From Sulfurimicrobium sp. (GTDB lineage: Bacteria > Pseudomonadota > Gammaproteobacteria > Burkholderiales > Sulfuricellaceae): a DNA stretch of 64,000 bases. The DNA is taken from positions 62,001 to 126,000 of the forward strand of contig JAUSBJ010000009.1 in the NCBI GenBank assembly GCA_030652035.1. The letters are read 5' to 3'. Under the pieces are notes generated by a model that was not told the origin of the DNA, searched no databases, and saw only the letters and a list, made by a program, of their open reading frames with translations. Every line of letters begins with the position of its first letter. The first letter of the stretch is position 1. A program made the position numbers and the translations under genes. Shown here piece after piece: positions 16,601 through 25,714 of the stretch.

Positions 16601-17607
16601 GCGCGCAATCATCAAGGCAGAAAGGTTTTGTTCTTGTACTGACACTGTGGATGCTGGCGATCATCACCATCGCGGCTGGATATTTGGCGGACCGCGTCAT
16701 GCATGCCATGGAACTGGCGCAGCGCTCGCAAAAAAATACCCAGGTGCTGCTCAACCTTTCCGAAACGCGTGCGGAAATCCTGTTTCGTCTCGGCACTACG
16801 CGCCTTTCGCTTTATGGACTCGGGCAGGGACCGGATGGCACTATTGCGCTGGACAACCGCCCCTACCGGGGCGTCGGGGAAACCATCGTGCGCCTGCAGG
16901 ACAACCGTGGGTTGCTCAATCTGAATATCGTCAGCGACGATCGGCTTCACCGTCTCCTGGGCATACTGGACGTGCCTGCCGGCCAGCGCGGTATGCTGAT
17001 TGACACTTTGCACGACTATGTCGATGTTGACAGCCTGAAGCGGCTGAATGGTGCCGAAGCGCCGGAATATGCAGCGGCAGGATTGCCGCCGCCGCGCAAC
17101 GAACGCTTGAGCACGCCTTTCGAGCCCCGGCGCATCCTGGGCTGGCGGGGTTTGAATCAATTATGGGATAACGAACGCTTGCCCAGTTTATCCACGACCA
17201 GCTACTCCGTCGCGCTCAACCCGAATACCGCGCCGTGGGAAGTGTTGGCCACACTGCCGGGGATGACCAACGAAGTTGCCCGAAACATCATCGTGCAGCG
17301 AAAACTCATCCCATTCGCCAGCCCGGATCAATTCGCGCAGTTAAGTGGCATCCCGCCTGCGCTGCTCTTTTTGCAGATCATCATGTTGCCCAGCGATGCT
17401 GTCAGAGTGATCCAAAGCGCCCCGGGGCTTCCCTGGGCCTTGCAGTATAATGTCAGCCTGACACCGAATGAAGACCACGGCCCTTGGCGCATTGACTATT
17501 ATTATAAAACCAGGCTAACTTACAAAGATGACAAGGTTAAAGATATTCCGGAACTCCCTAAACGCTCTACGCTTCCTGCTGCCTTCTCCGCGCCGTTTTT
17601 ACCATAA
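16597..17607 (+). CDS. gspK: minor pseudopilin GspK
   Basis: A protein of 336 aa. The leader KGFVLVLTLWMLAIITIAAG lacks the +5 Glu, as is usual for GspK, the pseudopilus tip protein. Downstream signatures are LQDNRGLLNLN, LLIDTL-like LIDTLHDYVDVD, and a helix-hairpin region SVALNPNTAPWEVLATLPGM typical of the T2SSK family. It begins within the gspJ stop and its last 80 nt overlap the start of gspL in another frame. Confidence 0.93.
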   Translation: MSAQSSRQKGFVLVLTLWMLAIITIAAGYLADRVMHAMELAQRSQKNTQVLLNLSETRAEILFRLGTTRLSLYGLGQGPDGTIALDNRPYRGVGETIVRLQDNRGLLNLNIVSDDRLHRLLGILDVPAGQRGMLIDTLHDYVDVDSLKRLNGAEAPEYAAAGLPPPRNERLSTPFEPRRILGWRGLNQLWDNERLPSLSTTSYSVALNPNTAPWEVLATLPGMTNEVARNIIVQRKLIPFASPDQFAQLSGIPPALLFLQIIMLPSDAVRVIQSAPGLPWALQYNVSLTPNEDHGPWRIDYYYKTRLTYKDDKVKDIPELPKRSTLPAAFSAPFLP

Positions 17608-18619
17608 GCTTGACAAGGTCGAACCCGCCAGAAGCCGGCTGGGAAAGGTCGAATGGATACTAGCCCGGCCGCTCTATCGTTTCACCAAATTCGATCTGAA
17701 GCAAATCCCTCGTGCCAAGCGCAGGCAAGCGCTCAAGCTTCAACTCGACCAGTGGAGCCCTTATGCGGCGAGCGGCGTTTACGTGGCCTGGCAGGGCGAC
17801 CAGGCGTTTATCTGGTGCTGGGACGCCGACGTGGTGAAGCGTGCGATCGAGGCGGCAAAACTGAATCCCGGGCATGTCACCATCATTCCGGAAAGCCTGC
17901 TGTACCCGGCCATGGACAGCGGGCTGCGCATCAATCCGTGCCTGAATGGCTTCGAGGCGCAGCTCTGGCGCAACAAACAGCTGGAGCAAAGCCGCTGGTG
18001 GCCGCAACGGCCCACTGCTGCGGAGTGGACGCTGTTTCAGCGGGATGCCTGCCTTCAGCCGCAGGACCAGACTGAAGCCATTCCCCTGCCGCAACCTCTC
18101 GTCATGCAGCCCAAGCCCTGGGCCAAATCCTCCGGGCTGCATGGGCATCTGGAGCAGGGCTGGCAATACGAACGGCTTGCTGTCGCATTGGGCGTGGCTT
18201 TACTGGCGCTGCCCACCCTGTGGTATGGCCTGAATCTGGTCAAGCTGCACAAGGCCTACGACATGCGCAAGGCCCAGCTCGCCAGCATCCAGCACCAGGC
18301 GCAGCCGGTCATCGAGGCGCGGCGTCAGGCGCTTGACGAGCTGGCCAGAATCAACGCACTACACAATCTTGGCCGCGATCCTGACCCATTGTTCCTGATG
18401 GCGAAGGTGGCCGTGATGCTGCCCGGAGACAAGACATTTCTTAAAGAGTGGGATTATCAAAGCGGCAAGCTCAAGATCACCATTGCCCTGCCAGAGCCGG
18501 CCGCCAGCAGCACCTTTGTGAGCGCTTTTCAACAGGCGGAGATATTCAGCGACGTCAAGGCGCTGGCCAGTGCAAACCCGAATCTGGTGATACTGCAAAT
18601 GCAGGTTACGGGTTCCTGA
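17528..18619 (+). CDS. gspL: type II secretion GspL-like assembly protein
   Basis: A protein of 363 aa. The N-terminal about 215 residues are cytoplasmic and contain IPESLLYPAM, resembling the actin-like part of GspL but shorter than the classical form. A single transmembrane helix lies near 217-237 (LAVALGVALLALPTLWYGL), then a periplasmic coiled-coil and ferredoxin-like domain as in GspL/PilN. It would recruit GspE to the membrane. The start at 17528 gives an unusually long 80-nt overlap with gspK; no better in-frame ATG was seen. Position between K and the GspM-like gene supports the role. Confidence 0.8.
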   Translation: MTRLKIFRNSLNALRFLLPSPRRFYHKLDKVEPARSRLGKVEWILARPLYRFTKFDLKQIPRAKRRQALKLQLDQWSPYAASGVYVAWQGDQAFIWCWDADVVKRAIEAAKLNPGHVTIIPESLLYPAMDSGLRINPCLNGFEAQLWRNKQLEQSRWWPQRPTAAEWTLFQRDACLQPQDQTEAIPLPQPLVMQPKPWAKSSGLHGHLEQGWQYERLAVALGVALLALPTLWYGLNLVKLHKAYDMRKAQLASIQHQAQPVIEARRQALDELARINALHNLGRDPDPLFLMAKVAVMLPGDKTFLKEWDYQSGKLKITIALPEPAASSTFVSAFQQAEIFSDVKALASANPNLVILQMQVTGS

Positions 18620-18621
18620 CC

Positions 18622-19251
18622 ATGTTTTCAGAATACCTTACCCAAATCAGGAACAACCCGAGATTGCGCTGGGGGCTATGGGTGATTCTTGGCATTTCAT
18701 GGTTATACGCCATCCTTTTATTGCGAGATCAGGTCAGGGATCAAACTGACCAATATGCCAATATCGCGAAAAAAGTGGCGCGACTTCAGACAGAAGTGCA
18801 ACATCAAGCCTGGCTGGAGCGTGTGGAGCCGGCTAAAATATTGCGCGTGCAAATGGAGAGCCGCCTGTGGCAGGCCAGCACGTCAGGCTTGGCGCAGGCC
18901 GCCTTTCAGGACTGGCTGAACCAGATATTTCTACAGGCCGCGGTCGGTCGGCCCTCCATCACCCTTTCCGCTTTGGACGAAAAAACACCCGAAAAGACGG
19001 ATGAAGTGGAAAACAACGGAGAAACGGCGGCGGTTCCCGTCGATTTGTGGAAGGTCAAGGCAAAGCTGGAGTTTGACTTCAATCCTCCGGCGTTCCTCTC
19101 GCTCATGACCCTGATCGGGGGGCACGATAAAAAGACCGTGATCGAGTCCCTGGTCATCCGCAAGGAGCCTTTCCCACGGGTTGAGGCCGTTGTGGCCGCC
19201 TATTTCCAGAAGCAGAAGCCGGCTGACAATCCGGCCCGGCCCGGTCGATGA
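18622..19251 (+). CDS. gspM: GspM-like membrane protein
   Basis: A protein of 209 aa with a short cytoplasmic N-terminus, one transmembrane segment at about 18-35 (GLWVILGISWLYAILLL), a coiled-coil helix (YANIAKKVARLQTEVQHQ) and a ferredoxin-like periplasmic domain. That architecture and its position 2 nt after gspL match GspM/PilO-type assembly proteins. Sequence similarity to known GspM is low by eye, so the name rests mostly on topology and context. Confidence 0.68.
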   Translation: MFSEYLTQIRNNPRLRWGLWVILGISWLYAILLLRDQVRDQTDQYANIAKKVARLQTEVQHQAWLERVEPAKILRVQMESRLWQASTSGLAQAAFQDWLNQIFLQAAVGRPSITLSALDEKTPEKTDEVENNGETAAVPVDLWKVKAKLEFDFNPPAFLSLMTLIGGHDKKTVIESLVIRKEPFPRVEAVVAAYFQKQKPADNPARPGR

Positions 19252-19357
19252 CCCGCCTCATCAGGCTTATTTCTTCCGCGACGTGCCGGTTATGCTTTAA
19301 AATTCATACCCCTCGGAAAGCTGTCTCAATAATGGAGCGCATGAGGCGGGGCAAAAT

Positions 19358-19792
19358 TTGAACCTTATATCCAACAACATCGTTATTGCTCTGCTGCTTG
19401 CACTTGGCGTCTCGGCCGGGTGGATCTGGAAGGCGCTCCCGGAACCCAAGGTACCCGGCTCCGCTGCTGTCGCAGCCGAACAATGGGAACTGCCCGCCGA
19501 GGCCGAGGGCGATTTAAAGCAATCCGCCACGGTCATTACCGAGCGCAATCTGTGGGGCACGGTGGCCGCCGCGAAAGACATGCCGCTCAACGATCCCGAG
19601 TGGCGATTCGCCGGTGTCGTCAGGAACGGCGAGGAATATTACGTCCTGATCAGCATGGACAGTCAACCCGCAGAAATCCGCAAAATAGGCGATATCTTGC
19701 CGGGCGGCAGCAAAATACTCAAAATTTCGGAAGATAGAATATGCATTTTGATCGAAGGCAAGCAGCGCGCACTGGGAATTTACCGGCGTTGA
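19358..19792 (+). CDS. gspC: GspC-like inner-membrane protein
   Basis: A protein of 144 aa from a TTG start. An N-terminal transmembrane segment (about 7-23) is followed by a linker and a homology-region-like domain: WRFAGVVRNGEEYYVLIS...PAEIRKIGDILPGGSKILKIS, resembling the HR domain that couples GspC to the secretin. No PDZ or coiled-coil domain follows, so it is a short version. It is separated from the GspM-like gene by 106 nt and overlaps gspD. In classical operons gspC is first; here it precedes gspD at the end. Confidence 0.72.
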   Translation: MNLISNNIVIALLLALGVSAGWIWKALPEPKVPGSAAVAAEQWELPAEAEGDLKQSATVITERNLWGTVAAAKDMPLNDPEWRFAGVVRNGEEYYVLISMDSQPAEIRKIGDILPGGSKILKISEDRICILIEGKQRALGIYRR

Positions 19793-22128
19793 AGCGCATC
19801 AGCCTTGTGAGTCCATATTGGATTGCGGGCGTGGCGGGGGTTTTGCTGCTTGGCGCCTGTTCCACGCAGCAGGGTCTCATCCCGCCACCGATGCTGACGC
19901 CCAAGGAGCTTGTTCCGGGGGCGGCGACGGCGCTCCCGGCGCCAGCGCGTGGCCCGCTCGTTCAGGACACCCCCAAGCCGCCACCCGCCGCCAGGCTCAG
20001 GACCGGCAAGGAGGCTCCGCCGGCCCCTCAGCCGGCAGCGGCAGAAGAAGCGAACGTCACACTGATGTTCGACCAGTTGCCTTTGCCCACCTTTATTCAG
20101 GTGGTCTACGGCAACATCCTCAAGAAAAATTTCAATCTCGACCCCCAGGTCGCCAGCCGCAGCGATATGGTGACACTGCGCACCGGCCAGCCCCAGACCC
20201 CGACCCAGGTGGCGGAAACCGCCAAGATGTTGCTGAAAAGTTACGGCATCGCGGTCACCGAAATCAGCCCCGGCTTCTACCGCATCGTTCCCGACAACAA
20301 CCTGCAAGGCTACATGCCCGAAATCCGTCGCGGGCGCGCCCTACCGGAAGTGCCCCTGCCGCTGCGCCCGATTTTCCAGCTGGTCGAATTGCAGGCGGTG
20401 CGCAACACGGAAGTCGCCGGCTGGGTAAAAAGCATGTTCGGGCAGCGGGTCAACCTGCAGGAAGACCCGAACCGCAACGCCGTCCTGCTCAACGGCCAGT
20501 CCGACGACGTCATGGCCGCGCTGGAGGTCATTCATGTGCTGGATCAGCCCCTCATGAAAGGCCGTCAAAGCACGCGTATCAACCCCGCCTTCTGGTCCGC
20601 CGAGGAACTGGCGAAGAAGCTTACCGAGATTTTGCAATCCGAAGGCTATGGCGCCAGCAACACACCATCCAGCAACTACCCACTCACCCTCCTGCCGATT
20701 CAGGCGATCAACGCCATCATCGTCTTCTCGGCGGATGCCGCCACGCTCAGCCACGTGGTTGAGTGGTCCCGGACACTGGACAAGCCCAGCACCAGCCGTG
20801 GGGCGGGCAGCAGCTATTTCACCTACCAGGCGCGCTATACCGATGCGAAGGAACTGGCCGTAACGCTGCAGGATCTGATCAGCGGCGCCGCAACCGCAGT
20901 TGCGGCGCCGGCTGCGGGCCAAACCGCCAGTGTCGCAAAACGACCGGCGCGCGTGGTCGTGAACAATGCCACCAACACGCTGATCTTTCAGGGAAATACG
21001 GAAGACTACACGCAATTGTTGAATCTGCTGCAGGAATTGGACAAACCGGCAAAATCCGCCCTGATCGAGGTGACCGTGGCCGAAGTGAAGCTGACCGACA
21101 CCACGCAACTCGGTGTGGAATGGGCCTTCAATGCCTCGGGCGCAAAAGGGACCACCATCAAGGGCGGCACGCTCGGTGGGCTGGGTATCGGCTCGGGTGG
21201 TTTCACGGTCAAGCGCCTCAACTCGATGCTGGACACGCAGCTGATTCTCAACGCCATGGCCAGCAGCAACAAGGTCAACATTCTCTCGAGCCCGCGCATC
21301 ATCGCCCGCAACGGCGAAGCCGCGACCATACAGGTTGGTTCCGAAGTTCCCGTGATCACCAGCCAGCAGACCTCGCCGACCACGGGCGGGACGGGTAGCG
21401 TGCTGCAATCCATCCAGTACCGCAGCACCGGCGTGATTCTCAAGGTCAGGCCGGTCATTCATGCCGGAGACCGTGTAGACCTGGACATCACCCAGGAAGT
21501 GAGTTCTGCGGAATCCACCACCACCGGCGTTTCCACTTCCCCGACCATCAGCACGCGTAAGCTGGATACCAAGCTTTCATTGCGTGATGGTACAACGGTG
21601 CTGCTCGGCGGCCTGATTTCCAGCAACAAGACGCAAGGCGAATCGGGCATTCCGCTATTGAAGGACATCCCTGTGCTGGGCCAGATCTTTCGGACCAATA
21701 ACGACACCGAGGCCAAGACCGAACTGCTGGTGCTGATCACGCCCTATATCGTGGCGGACGACCATGACGCGATAGCCGTCACCGAGGCCTTCCGCAAACA
21801 GTTGGGCCCGTGGGCGCAATACAGGCCCGCTCCGGCCGGCAAGGCGCCCCTTCCCGCCCCCCTGCCCAAACCTGAAGTTGAAAAACCGGCTATCCAGGCC
21901 GCGCCGGCAGAAGAGCTTGAGCCCTCAGCCGAAGAGGCCGCGCAGGAAAAGACGCCTGCTGGGCTTGCCGAAGAACCCCAGCCTGCGCTACCCGCCGCGC
22001 CAGAGGCGGCAACGGCGCCTGCCGCGCAAGATGCAGTCGTCACCGACCCCAAGCTGCTGCAGGAACTCAAGGCGGCGATGGAGCGTGAAAAAGCGGCTCA
22101 GCCCAAGGCGCCGGCAAAGCCGAAATAG
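19741..22128 (+). CDS. gspD: type II secretion outer-membrane secretin GspD
   Basis: A protein of 795 aa. A hydrophobic segment ends in the lipobox LLGAC, so it may be a lipoprotein. N0-N3 domains occupy about 100-430 (ANVTLMFDQLPLPTFIQVVY, then VVNNATNTLIFQG); the secretin core lies about 440-680 with VPVITSQQTSP, the VGLILKV-like STGVILKVRPVI, and TVLLGGLISSN. A Pro/Ala/Glu-rich tail of about 110 residues follows. It forms the outer-membrane channel. I used the ATG at 19741, preceded by GGAAG; a TTG at 19789 overlapping the gspC stop (TTGA) would give a shorter, more ordinary signal peptide. Confidence 0.95.
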   Translation: MHFDRRQAARTGNLPALKRISLVSPYWIAGVAGVLLLGACSTQQGLIPPPMLTPKELVPGAATALPAPARGPLVQDTPKPPPAARLRTGKEAPPAPQPAAAEEANVTLMFDQLPLPTFIQVVYGNILKKNFNLDPQVASRSDMVTLRTGQPQTPTQVAETAKMLLKSYGIAVTEISPGFYRIVPDNNLQGYMPEIRRGRALPEVPLPLRPIFQLVELQAVRNTEVAGWVKSMFGQRVNLQEDPNRNAVLLNGQSDDVMAALEVIHVLDQPLMKGRQSTRINPAFWSAEELAKKLTEILQSEGYGASNTPSSNYPLTLLPIQAINAIIVFSADAATLSHVVEWSRTLDKPSTSRGAGSSYFTYQARYTDAKELAVTLQDLISGAATAVAAPAAGQTASVAKRPARVVVNNATNTLIFQGNTEDYTQLLNLLQELDKPAKSALIEVTVAEVKLTDTTQLGVEWAFNASGAKGTTIKGGTLGGLGIGSGGFTVKRLNSMLDTQLILNAMASSNKVNILSSPRIIARNGEAATIQVGSEVPVITSQQTSPTTGGTGSVLQSIQYRSTGVILKVRPVIHAGDRVDLDITQEVSSAESTTTGVSTSPTISTRKLDTKLSLRDGTTVLLGGLISSNKTQGESGIPLLKDIPVLGQIFRTNNDTEAKTELLVLITPYIVADDHDAIAVTEAFRKQLGPWAQYRPAPAGKAPLPAPLPKPEVEKPAIQAAPAEELEPSAEEAAQEKTPAGLAEEPQPALPAAPEAATAPAAQDAVVTDPKLLQELKAAMEREKAAQPKAPAKPK

Positions 22129-22444
22129 CTTTTGCCGGCCCGGATGGCGGCGGCCTTGGTCTTATAAAGCGTATTGCCCGCTGCCCTGCCGTATCGAACA
22201 CCCTTTGGCGTGTGAGACATGGAACCAATGGTGTTTGTGGGGAGGGGGGCGCCTGGACCGTGATCGCGTCGTTTTTCCCGCAATGAAGGCGCAGGGTTTA
22301 TCAACGCGTACCCGGCGCGTCAAATATCTGTCATAATCGCGCAGCTTTCTGCGAGTAAAATCGCCAGGAACAGGGTAAAAAGCTACACCTGTTGTAATTA
22401 CGCAACAATGATGGACGAATGTTTAGGTGTAAAAACCACATTCT
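22129..22444. other. intergenic stretch after gspD
   Basis: No convincing gene. A G-rich tract lies near 22240-22250. An interrupted palindrome GTTGTAATTACGCAAC lies near 22390, about 50 nt upstream of the strong promoter, and could be a regulator site, but this is unsupported. Confidence 0.4.
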
Positions 22445-22493
22445 TTGACAGGCATGGCGTATTTGCTATACTGCAACCGTCTTTCGAAAGACG
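22445..22493 (+). promoter_or_regulatory. strong sigma-70 promoter plus 5' hairpin
   Basis: A perfect TTGACA (22445-22450), a 16-nt spacer and TATACT (22467-22472) form the best promoter in the window. The expected start of transcription coincides with a perfect 16-nt palindrome CGTCTTTCGAAAGACG (22478-22493), which would place a hairpin at the 5' end of the mRNA, a feature known to slow decay. The ATG at 22546 is preceded by AAAGAGGAAC. Confidence 0.8.
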
Positions 22494-22545
22494 AACTGCA
22501 GTTTTGGTTTGAATAACTAACCTTCTTTATAAAGAGGAACACAAC

Positions 22546-24018
22546 ATGAACAAACGCAATCTGATTCTGGCTTCCGCAGTTGCAATGGCGTTCTCCGCTA
22601 TGGCCGCGCAAGCAGCAACCTTCACGACCACGACCACGACGCATGCAACTGAAATTTTTGGCACGGGTTCCAACGACACCCTGATCAAACTCCCTCCTTC
22701 GGTTTACACTGTTGGTGCTACCGCTGTTCCTGTTGGCGCAACCGATACTTATAAGTTCACCTTGAGCAATGGCGCTGTGTTTGGCGCAGCAGTAACCGGA
22801 GCGAACCTGACTGGTGGTGCCGGTGTATGGTCCGTCGTGAGCGGCGGTGCAATTGGCGACAACACGGTAATTTTCAAGTCCACCTTGATTCAAATTGCTG
22901 GTGGTGTCTTGACTCTGAGCCCGGCAGCTGGCGAAATCCAGGTCAAGAACCTGCAGGCATCTCTGAGTACCGCTGGCGGAATCGTGGAGTGGGCGGCTGA
23001 AGTTGCTGGCTACACCGATCTGGTGACCTCTACCGATCCTACCCCGAACGTTCTGACCTCTGCCGCTGGCGTGACCTTCACCACCGACATGACGACGACC
23101 ACTAATCGCGGTGCTATCACGGCTACTGGCGGTACGGGTAAATACCACAGCATCAACGTGGCGGACACCTCCAAGAAGTTCAGCGCTGTGGGCAGTACTT
23201 CTTTCGATACGACCACATCCGTCACTCATTTGAGCGCTGCTGATCGTAACGGCGAGTTGGTGCTGGCAGTAACTGCTGGCGTTAAGAATGAAGCAGGTAC
23301 AGCGTTCGGCTTCTCCAGTGGCGACACGGTTGCCGTCACCCTTGCTGGTAACTTCCCATCCTTCCAGACCGGGAATGGTGTTTACCTCAAGAAAGGTGCG
23401 ACCTGCTTGCTGGCTGACACGCCTACCGTCGGCGGCACTACGCTGGCGGCTGCTACCAAGAGCGCTTCCCTCTTCACTTTCAACATCCCGGCTGCAGACC
23501 TGCCGGCGCCTGGCGGTTCTACAAAGTATAGTGTCTGCTTGACAACAAATACTACTACGGAAATTGCCGAAACCACCATTACTCCGGCAGCTGCGATCAA
23601 CTACTTCAATGCTCGTTACATTGATGCCAACAAAGCTTCCAGCGATGTTGACGGCCTGAAGCGCAACGGCGTGACCCAGACCGTGCCTTACATGCTGTCC
23701 GGCACCAACAGCTACACCACCTACCTGCGCGTGGTCAACACCGGCACTATCAATGGCAGGATCAACGTAACCTGCTACAAGGATGACGGCAGCAGCGCAA
23801 ACGGCATACTGGCGACCAGCCTGGCACCGAAGGCAGCCGTGATCAAGACCCCCGCTGAAGTTGCAACGGCTTGCGGCGCAGGCGGTGCTACCACCAACGC
23901 AAACTACAGCTATGTTCGCGTTATCGGTGAAACCAACGGTATGGACGCAATCCAGTTCATGTTCAACCCGAACGGCACTGTGACCCAGTTCAGCACCAAC
24001 AACAACCAGAACAACTAA
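22546..24018 (+). CDS. exported Thr/Ala/Gly-rich protein of unknown function
   Basis: A protein of 490 aa with a classical signal peptide (MNKRNLILASAVAMAFSAMA, cleavage after AQA near residue 24). The mature part is rich in Thr, Ala, Gly and Val, with many short beta-strand-like stretches, four Cys (GATC, YSVC, NVTC, ATAC) and an Asn/Gln-rich end (TNNNQNN). No transmembrane helix or anchor beyond the signal. I do not recognise the family; it has the look of a surface-layer or secreted structural protein. A strong promoter, 5' hairpin, good ribosome site and own terminator suggest abundant monocistronic expression. Being next to gspD makes it a candidate type II substrate. Confidence 0.85.
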   Translation: MNKRNLILASAVAMAFSAMAAQAATFTTTTTTHATEIFGTGSNDTLIKLPPSVYTVGATAVPVGATDTYKFTLSNGAVFGAAVTGANLTGGAGVWSVVSGGAIGDNTVIFKSTLIQIAGGVLTLSPAAGEIQVKNLQASLSTAGGIVEWAAEVAGYTDLVTSTDPTPNVLTSAAGVTFTTDMTTTTNRGAITATGGTGKYHSINVADTSKKFSAVGSTSFDTTTSVTHLSAADRNGELVLAVTAGVKNEAGTAFGFSSGDTVAVTLAGNFPSFQTGNGVYLKKGATCLLADTPTVGGTTLAAATKSASLFTFNIPAADLPAPGGSTKYSVCLTTNTTTEIAETTITPAAAINYFNARYIDANKASSDVDGLKRNGVTQTVPYMLSGTNSYTTYLRVVNTGTINGRINVTCYKDDGSSANGILATSLAPKAAVIKTPAEVATACGAGGATTNANYSYVRVIGETNGMDAIQFMFNPNGTVTQFSTNNNQNN

Positions 24019-24047
24019 TCGTTCCGGTTTAGCAGGTGTCGCATCAA

Positions 24048-24074
24048 ACGGGGGCTTCGGCCCCCGTTTTTTTT
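24048..24074 (+). terminator. rho-independent terminator
   Basis: ACGGGGGC-TTCG-GCCCCCGT stem with a stable tetraloop, directly followed by eight T residues. It closes the exported-protein transcript. Confidence 0.95.
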
Positions 24075-24103
24075 ATTCCTGGAATTCAGCAGGCCCCCTT
24101 TTC

Positions 24104-25276
24104 ATGAACGCGAATCCACGCCACACTGCCAGCCTGGATGCCCTGCGCGGCCTGCTCGCCGTCGGCGTCGCGGCATTTCATTACCTGTATTTCCTGCTTC
24201 CCCACGCCTGGGGAAACGTGACGTATCTTGGCTATCTGTGCGTGAGCGGCTTCTTTGCCCTCAGCGCCTACCTGATTCCCGCCGCCCTGTTCCGGCAGCA
24301 GCAGGTTTTTCCTGCCTGGCCCGTTGCCACGCACCTGGGCCGCTATGCCCTGCACCGCCTCACCCGTCTGCTGCCCGCCTATTACGCCAGCCTGGCGGTG
24401 GTGGCTTTGCTGCTCTATCCCCTGCTGTCGCGCGGCGATGCAGCGCTGGCCGCAGGGGCGTTCTGGCTCCAGCTGGGCCAGCATCTGCTGCTGGCCCAGT
24501 TCTTTACCCCCGCAGGCTCGGCCTCTTTTGGCCTGAACGGCGCTTACTGGACGTTGACCATGGAGCTGATCTGGTATGCTCTGTGTCCGCTGCTATTCCT
24601 TCTGCTGCGTTCGATACGAGCGCGTTATGCCGCGCTGGCAGCCTTGCTGGTGCTGTATTTTGTTTACAAGCTGGCCGTTCTCGGCCTGAGCGATGCCGCC
24701 ATCGCGCACTTTTTCGGCCTGCCTGCGAACGATGCAGTGGCCGCCTTCAACCATCGCGTATTTCTGTTGCGCCAGTTTCCCGCTCATCTGCCCTTTTTCA
24801 TCGCTGGGGCGCTGCTGGCGCTGTGGCATGCTTCTGGCCGCAGCGTGCCGCTTTCCGGCCGCCAGGCTCTCGCGGCGAGCCTGCTCCTGCTCGGCCCGGG
24901 TTGGCAGTGGGGCGACAGCACCATGGCGGCGCCGTTGAATGCTCTCGTCAATGTCATCAACCCGCTGCTGCAGGCCGCGGGTTTTGCCTTGCTGCTTAAC
25001 GCCCTGCTGCGCATACGGACGCATCAGCCGCGTATCCTGACATTTCTTGGCCGAATCTCCTATTCACTCTATTTGTGGCACTTCCCGCTACTGATCATTG
25101 CGCAGGAAAGCGGCGTGGCAAGCGGGATGAATGGCCTGGCGATGCTGCTGCTGTATGGCGGGGAGTTGCTGCTGCTCGCCACGGCTTCCTATTATCTGGT
25201 CGAGGAATCCGGTTTCAGGCTGCGCCGCAGATGGGAGGGCAAGTGGTTCAAGGGGGGCGCCGCAGAAAATTCCTGA
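24104..25276 (+). CDS. acyltransferase 3 (OafA/NodX-type) membrane protein
   Basis: An integral membrane protein of 390 aa with about ten hydrophobic helices. The N-terminal signature SLDALRGLLAVGVAAFHY contains the conserved Arg and catalytic His of acyltransferase family 3; later RLTRLLPAYYAS, NGAYWTLTMELIWY and ISYSLYLWHFPLLI are also typical. Members transfer acyl groups (often acetyl) to sugars of O-antigen or exopolysaccharide. The location between the secretion locus and polysaccharide genes fits O-acetylation, but the substrate is unknown. Confidence 0.92.
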   Translation: MNANPRHTASLDALRGLLAVGVAAFHYLYFLLPHAWGNVTYLGYLCVSGFFALSAYLIPAALFRQQQVFPAWPVATHLGRYALHRLTRLLPAYYASLAVVALLLYPLLSRGDAALAAGAFWLQLGQHLLLAQFFTPAGSASFGLNGAYWTLTMELIWYALCPLLFLLLRSIRARYAALAALLVLYFVYKLAVLGLSDAAIAHFFGLPANDAVAAFNHRVFLLRQFPAHLPFFIAGALLALWHASGRSVPLSGRQALAASLLLLGPGWQWGDSTMAAPLNALVNVINPLLQAAGFALLLNALLRIRTHQPRILTFLGRISYSLYLWHFPLLIIAQESGVASGMNGLAMLLLYGGELLLLATASYYLVEESGFRLRRRWEGKWFKGGAAENS

Positions 25277-25403
25277 AAGAAAGAAAAAGAGAGCGCGGAC
25301 CTGCATAAAAGGTCACGAGATTGAATCGCAGTTTGCTATCTGGGTGCCTTCTTGGACGGCAACGCGCATGTCCAGCAGCCTGTCGGACTTAAAGGAAATC
25401 GGC

Positions 25404-25435
25404 TATAATGCATCTCAAATGCAACGCAAGGAGAT
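25404..25435 (+). promoter_or_regulatory. -10 box and ribosome site of the first toxin-antitoxin pair
   Basis: GGCTATAATG contains a consensus TATAAT at 25404-25409; no good -35 is seen. AAGGAG lies about 8 nt before the ATG at 25442. Confidence 0.5.
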
Positions 25436-25441
25436 CGTTAT

Positions 25442-25714
25442 ATGAAAACCGCTACGATTCCATCTCTTCGCGTCAATCCTGAGCTACGGCATGCCGCTGA
25501 AAGCGTTCTGGAGGAGGGGGAGAGTCTTTCGCATTTTGTCGAGCAATCGCTACGGGCGAACATCGAGCGCCGCAAGATGCAGCGTGACTTCATTGCTCGG
25601 GGTTTTGCCGCGCGTGATGAGGCGCGTCGTTCCGGTGAGTACTTTTCAGCCGAGGAGGTTTTGCTTGAATTGGACGGGATGTTGACTCAAGCTGAAACAA
25701 GGGCAGGTAAGTGA
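25442..25714 (+). CDS. ribbon-helix-helix-like antitoxin
   Basis: A protein of 90 aa. The N-terminus (TIPSLRVNPELRHAAESVLEEGESLSHFVEQSL) has the strand-helix-helix pattern of RHH DNA-binding proteins and resembles YlcI/YnfO-type antitoxins. The C-terminal half is a charged helix that would bind the toxin. The stop overlaps the ParE-type gene by 4 nt (GTGA), the standard antitoxin-toxin arrangement. It probably represses its own promoter. Confidence 0.8.
   Translation: MKTATIPSLRVNPELRHAAESVLEEGESLSHFVEQSLRANIERRKMQRDFIARGFAARDEARRSGEYFSAEEVLLELDGMLTQAETRAGK

Noticed and set aside
20341-21462. A 373-codon minus-strand frame inside gspD
   Set aside because: Antisense to the conserved secretin core; Arg/His/Gln-rich shadow.
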